Shown piece after piece: positions 63,201 to 64,000 of a stretch of DNA of 64,000 bases. The stretch lies in the NCBI GenBank assembly GCA_000702845.1, contig JNKK01000004.1:86218-150217 (forward strand). Direction: 5' to 3'. The notes under the pieces are model-generated. The model had not been told where the DNA came from. It did not search any database and saw only the letters and a program-made list of their open reading frames with translations. Every line of letters starts with the position of its first letter. Positions within the stretch are counted from its first letter, which is position 1. A program made the translations under genes and the position numbers. This DNA is from Lachnospiraceae bacterium FE2018 (GTDB lineage: Bacteria > Bacillota > Clostridia > Lachnospirales > Lachnospiraceae).

Positions 63201-63595
63201 TCGGAAACAGTAAGCTGAAAAAAGGAACTTACTACAAGATCCGTATATTTGCAGTTAAGAAGGCAGGCGGGTACGATCAGGTCGTATCCATATCCAAAAC
63301 AATTCATGCGGCAACAAAAGGCGGAAAAATCACAAATCCGAAAAAGATCAGACTTAACAAGAAAAAAGTCACTCTTAAGAAAGGCAAAAGCTTTACCATC
63401 AAAGGAAAACAGTTAAACGCAGGCAGCGGCCTGAAATGTAAAAAACACAGAGCGGTTTCTTATGAGTCCTCCGATCCCGGCGTGGCAGAAGTCTCTAAAA
63501 AAGGGAAAATCAAGGCGAAGAATAAGGGAACTGCCGTCATCTATGTATATGCGCAGAACGGTATCTGCAGCACCATTAAAGTTAAAATCAAATGA
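60278..63595 (+). CDS. Large surface protein: Ala-rich coiled coils around a CAP-like domain
   Basis: 1105 residues with a signal peptide (LLICFILLLSAGGVNSVFA). Order: coiled coil at about 35-300 (Ala/Glu/Gln heptads such as AEAAFEAAKTAAEQAAEQL), a globular domain at about 300-560 that matches a CAP/SCP fold (AHSSAFLALENLASRG, GWYTQEKRVYDWG, TGHYLTLTDRNGGTT...GFGYVN), a second coiled coil at about 575-845, a Pro/Gly/Ser/Asp linker, and a C-terminal module of about 180 residues (WKAVPGCRYLIYGNACGRKNK; KKHRAVSYESSDPGVAEV). AGGAG is seven bases before the ATG. No sortase motif or membrane anchor is seen at the C-terminus, so attachment is probably through the basic C-terminal module. Confidence 0.8.
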   Translation: MKKILALLICFILLLSAGGVNSVFAVAPPDQSSSGSAEEAEAKAALEAAEQAALAAADQLAEAEAAFEAAKTAAEQAAEQLTEKSEAYDTAAASAAEAASALEQAAAAREQTAADLQSAREAYDAVKDLTPDEMPEVIAAKEELEAAQAAAAEAQAVQAEANSAAEAARAAYEEANAAHEAALRAFFNAQEAVRNARTNATQKNRALSAAVAERSNAQAAVTAAQESLNAAEADLAAAQDSLTAAQAEKTEAEADLADKTSARDQAQEALTAAADNKNTAAQEKNDAEAALAYYQTEMAGLLDSYHFFCWLAQQDSQSQTVRDSAAAAARLIHNEVTAADRSAAAQIMNNGSVSSHFSNKTYDEIIGSTSIGANGDATSWENFKYALDLLERGNTGYRAQESLPALTVSSVMMAMGEINANWQRTLSGIAHSSAFLALENLASRGLGSSGGTPPFMQYDPYSGWYTQEKRVYDWGVAQGLSTDTDDWTDDQIAACAEALSLKLDKIQTGHYLTLTDRNGGTTCLTSGFGYVNWSEYEESIYDEESIYWAYERYSQMFGFDSSYANGTDGIPVSSYQALATAYEESISARETELQADVDEKTQRVAEAEAAYLQAQNALTEAEAALETAAGELEAKTQALEEAAAAVPAAEAARDAAAEALNTANSTLAEKNAAVTSAQQALTEAQEALRAAQEDLNEKTEANRVAGEALNAARQVSDQAEQALRTANQASRDAQAVVVEKQNALNQAIENAPVVVNERKQAFDAAEAADNLASAALSDAQAAKDAAETALATALSEKTTAETNYQNAQQLLETRTGEKETAVQKKTEAETALAAAQQAYNDIINANQPDPDDPSGTGQEEQPDSGSTPGSSGNSNGNPGTGTAQAIARKEASDPLSLKNMEKQLLNDTNSDKDGSDSVFGVLQAKASKVSAKQIKVSWKAVPGCRYLIYGNACGRKNKMVKLAETTKTSAAIGTIGNSKLKKGTYYKIRIFAVKKAGGYDQVVSISKTIHAATKGGKITNPKKIRLNKKKVTLKKGKSFTIKGKQLNAGSGLKCKKHRAVSYESSDPGVAEVSKKGKIKAKNKGTAVIYVYAQNGICSTIKVKIK

Positions 63596-63646
63596 TACTT
63601 CTTCAAAATCTGCAGATCCGGACAAAGTATCTGCGAACAAAAGAAC

Positions 63647-63663
63647 AGCCCCGCTTAGGGGCT
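63647..63663 (+). terminator. Weak hairpin after the surface-protein gene
   Basis: A 6-bp stem AGCCCC/GGGGCT with a GCTTA loop lies 51 bases after the stop. No T-run follows, so termination here is doubtful. Confidence 0.35.
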
Positions 63664-63677
63664 GGGGTATTCAAAGT

Positions 63678-63743
63678 TTAGTAGGGTCTGCCTTTAGTAG
63701 GGTTTGTTAGTGGGGTTCATTAGTAGGGTCTGTTAGTAGGGGG
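63678..63743. repeat. Tandem TTAGTAGGGTCTG-type repeat (13-bp period, 5 units)
   Basis: TTAGT/TTAGTAGGG motifs start at 63678, 63694, 63707, 63720 and 63733; the last four are exactly 13 bases apart. Units are near-identical versions of TTAGTAGGGTCTG. The array lies between the surface-protein gene and the transposase, inside or at the edge of the mobile element. Confidence 0.75.
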
Positions 63744-63754
63744 AACATAAATCT

Positions 63755-63790
63755 CAAGGGCAAGGAATTCTTTCGCTTTCCTTGCCCTTG
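63755..63790 (+). other. Perfect 13-bp hairpin before the transposase
   Basis: CAAGGGCAAGGAA (63755-63767) and TTCCTTGCCCTTG (63778-63790) form a perfect stem around a 10-base loop, followed by TTCTGCTCTTTTC. It may end incoming transcripts before the transposase, a common feature of insertion sequences. Confidence 0.7.
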
Positions 63791-63844
63791 TTCTGCTCTT
63801 TTCTTATGATTGTTCTGCAATGAAATTCAACAGAAAGGAGCTAT

Positions 63845-64000
63845 ATGAATAGCATCACAGATATTTTAGACCTGGTAGACCTCGATATTGAAATAACTGA
63901 TATTCAGATCAATGGTCGCCAAAAGATTCTTACACTTCAGACACCACCTGCTGTACACTTCTGTCCTCTCTGCAACTTCAGAATGCATTCCAGAGGATTA
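63845..64000 (+). mobile_element. ISL3-family transposase, N-terminal part (runs off window)
   Basis: The ATG at 63845 has AGAAAGGAG six to eight bases upstream. The 52 visible codons begin MNSITDILDLVDLDIEITD and carry VHFCPLCNFRMHSRG, matching the N-terminal zinc-binding domain of ISL3-type transposases (a CPxC pair; the partner pair lies beyond the window). The transposase core and right end are outside. The element's left end must lie upstream, near the repeats at 63678-63743 or 63647, but the terminal inverted repeat cannot be defined without the other end. Confidence 0.8.

Overview
The window reads as chromosomal DNA of an anaerobic, low-to-mid GC Firmicute, most likely a Lachnospiraceae-type Clostridium. 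Pointers are an electron-bifurcating NfnAB transhydrogenase, a Rex redox repressor, a methionine synthase with its reactivation domain on a separate gene, an iron-sulfur L-serine dehydratase, an aldo/keto reductase with a ferredoxin tail, choline/glucan-binding-type wall repeats and strong Shine-Dalgarno sequences. This is family recognition from the sequence alone, not a species assignment. Nearly all genes lie on the minus strand. The exceptions are an IolB homologue, an sstT-sdaA pair, a large surface protein and the start of a transposase.

Region 1 (1-34 kb) is mostly conserved housekeeping. Read right to left it holds ddl-murF (wall precursor), rex-nnr, yebC, a degenerate UppP-like membrane protein, ftsK, a zinc-ribbon/TPR surface protein, nfnA-nfnB, rlmH, a DUF2284 protein, phoH-ybeY-fthC-miaB, mutS-mutL-miaA, two FAD-dependent oxidoreductases, and radC-mreB-mreC-mreD-PBP2, which runs off the left edge. 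Many junctions are 1-4 base overlaps or short gaps, so these are long operons. An L,D-transpeptidase, an rRNA-type methyltransferase, a tRNA-Gly(CCC) and a malate/lactate-type dehydrogenase sit at 30-34 kb.

Region 2 (34-50 kb) is mixed. It has a monocistronic IolB homologue with its own promoter and terminator, an HD hydrolase, a wall-binding repeat protein, a small lipoprotein, a TrkA-C membrane protein, the methionine/folate genes (metH, activation protein, truncated metF, truncated DUF362 gene), CorA, two secreted Lys-rich proteins and a two-gene ABC exporter.

Region 3 (50-64 kb) is accessory in character. It has serine uptake and deamination (sstT-sdaA), a secreted protein with Fn3-like and Ig-like modules, an Fe-S aldo/keto reductase, a MATE transporter fused to an HATPase domain, a YitT protein, a YARHG lipoprotein, and a 1105-residue surface protein with a CAP-like domain between two alanine-rich coiled coils. 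The window ends in the first 52 codons of an ISL3-type transposase, preceded by 13-bp tandem repeats and a 13-bp perfect hairpin.

The strongest observations are: (a) a probable deletion that joins the 3' part of a DUF362 gene to metF and removes the catalytic N-terminus of MetF; (b) four copies of a TTRACAA motif spaced exactly 18 bp apart just upstream of the rex promoter; (c) a UppP-family protein that has lost every recognisable catalytic residue; (d) a C-terminal module shared by two surface proteins 7 kb apart. No gene-free stretch exceeds 300 bases, and I saw no CRISPR array, rRNA gene or riboswitch.
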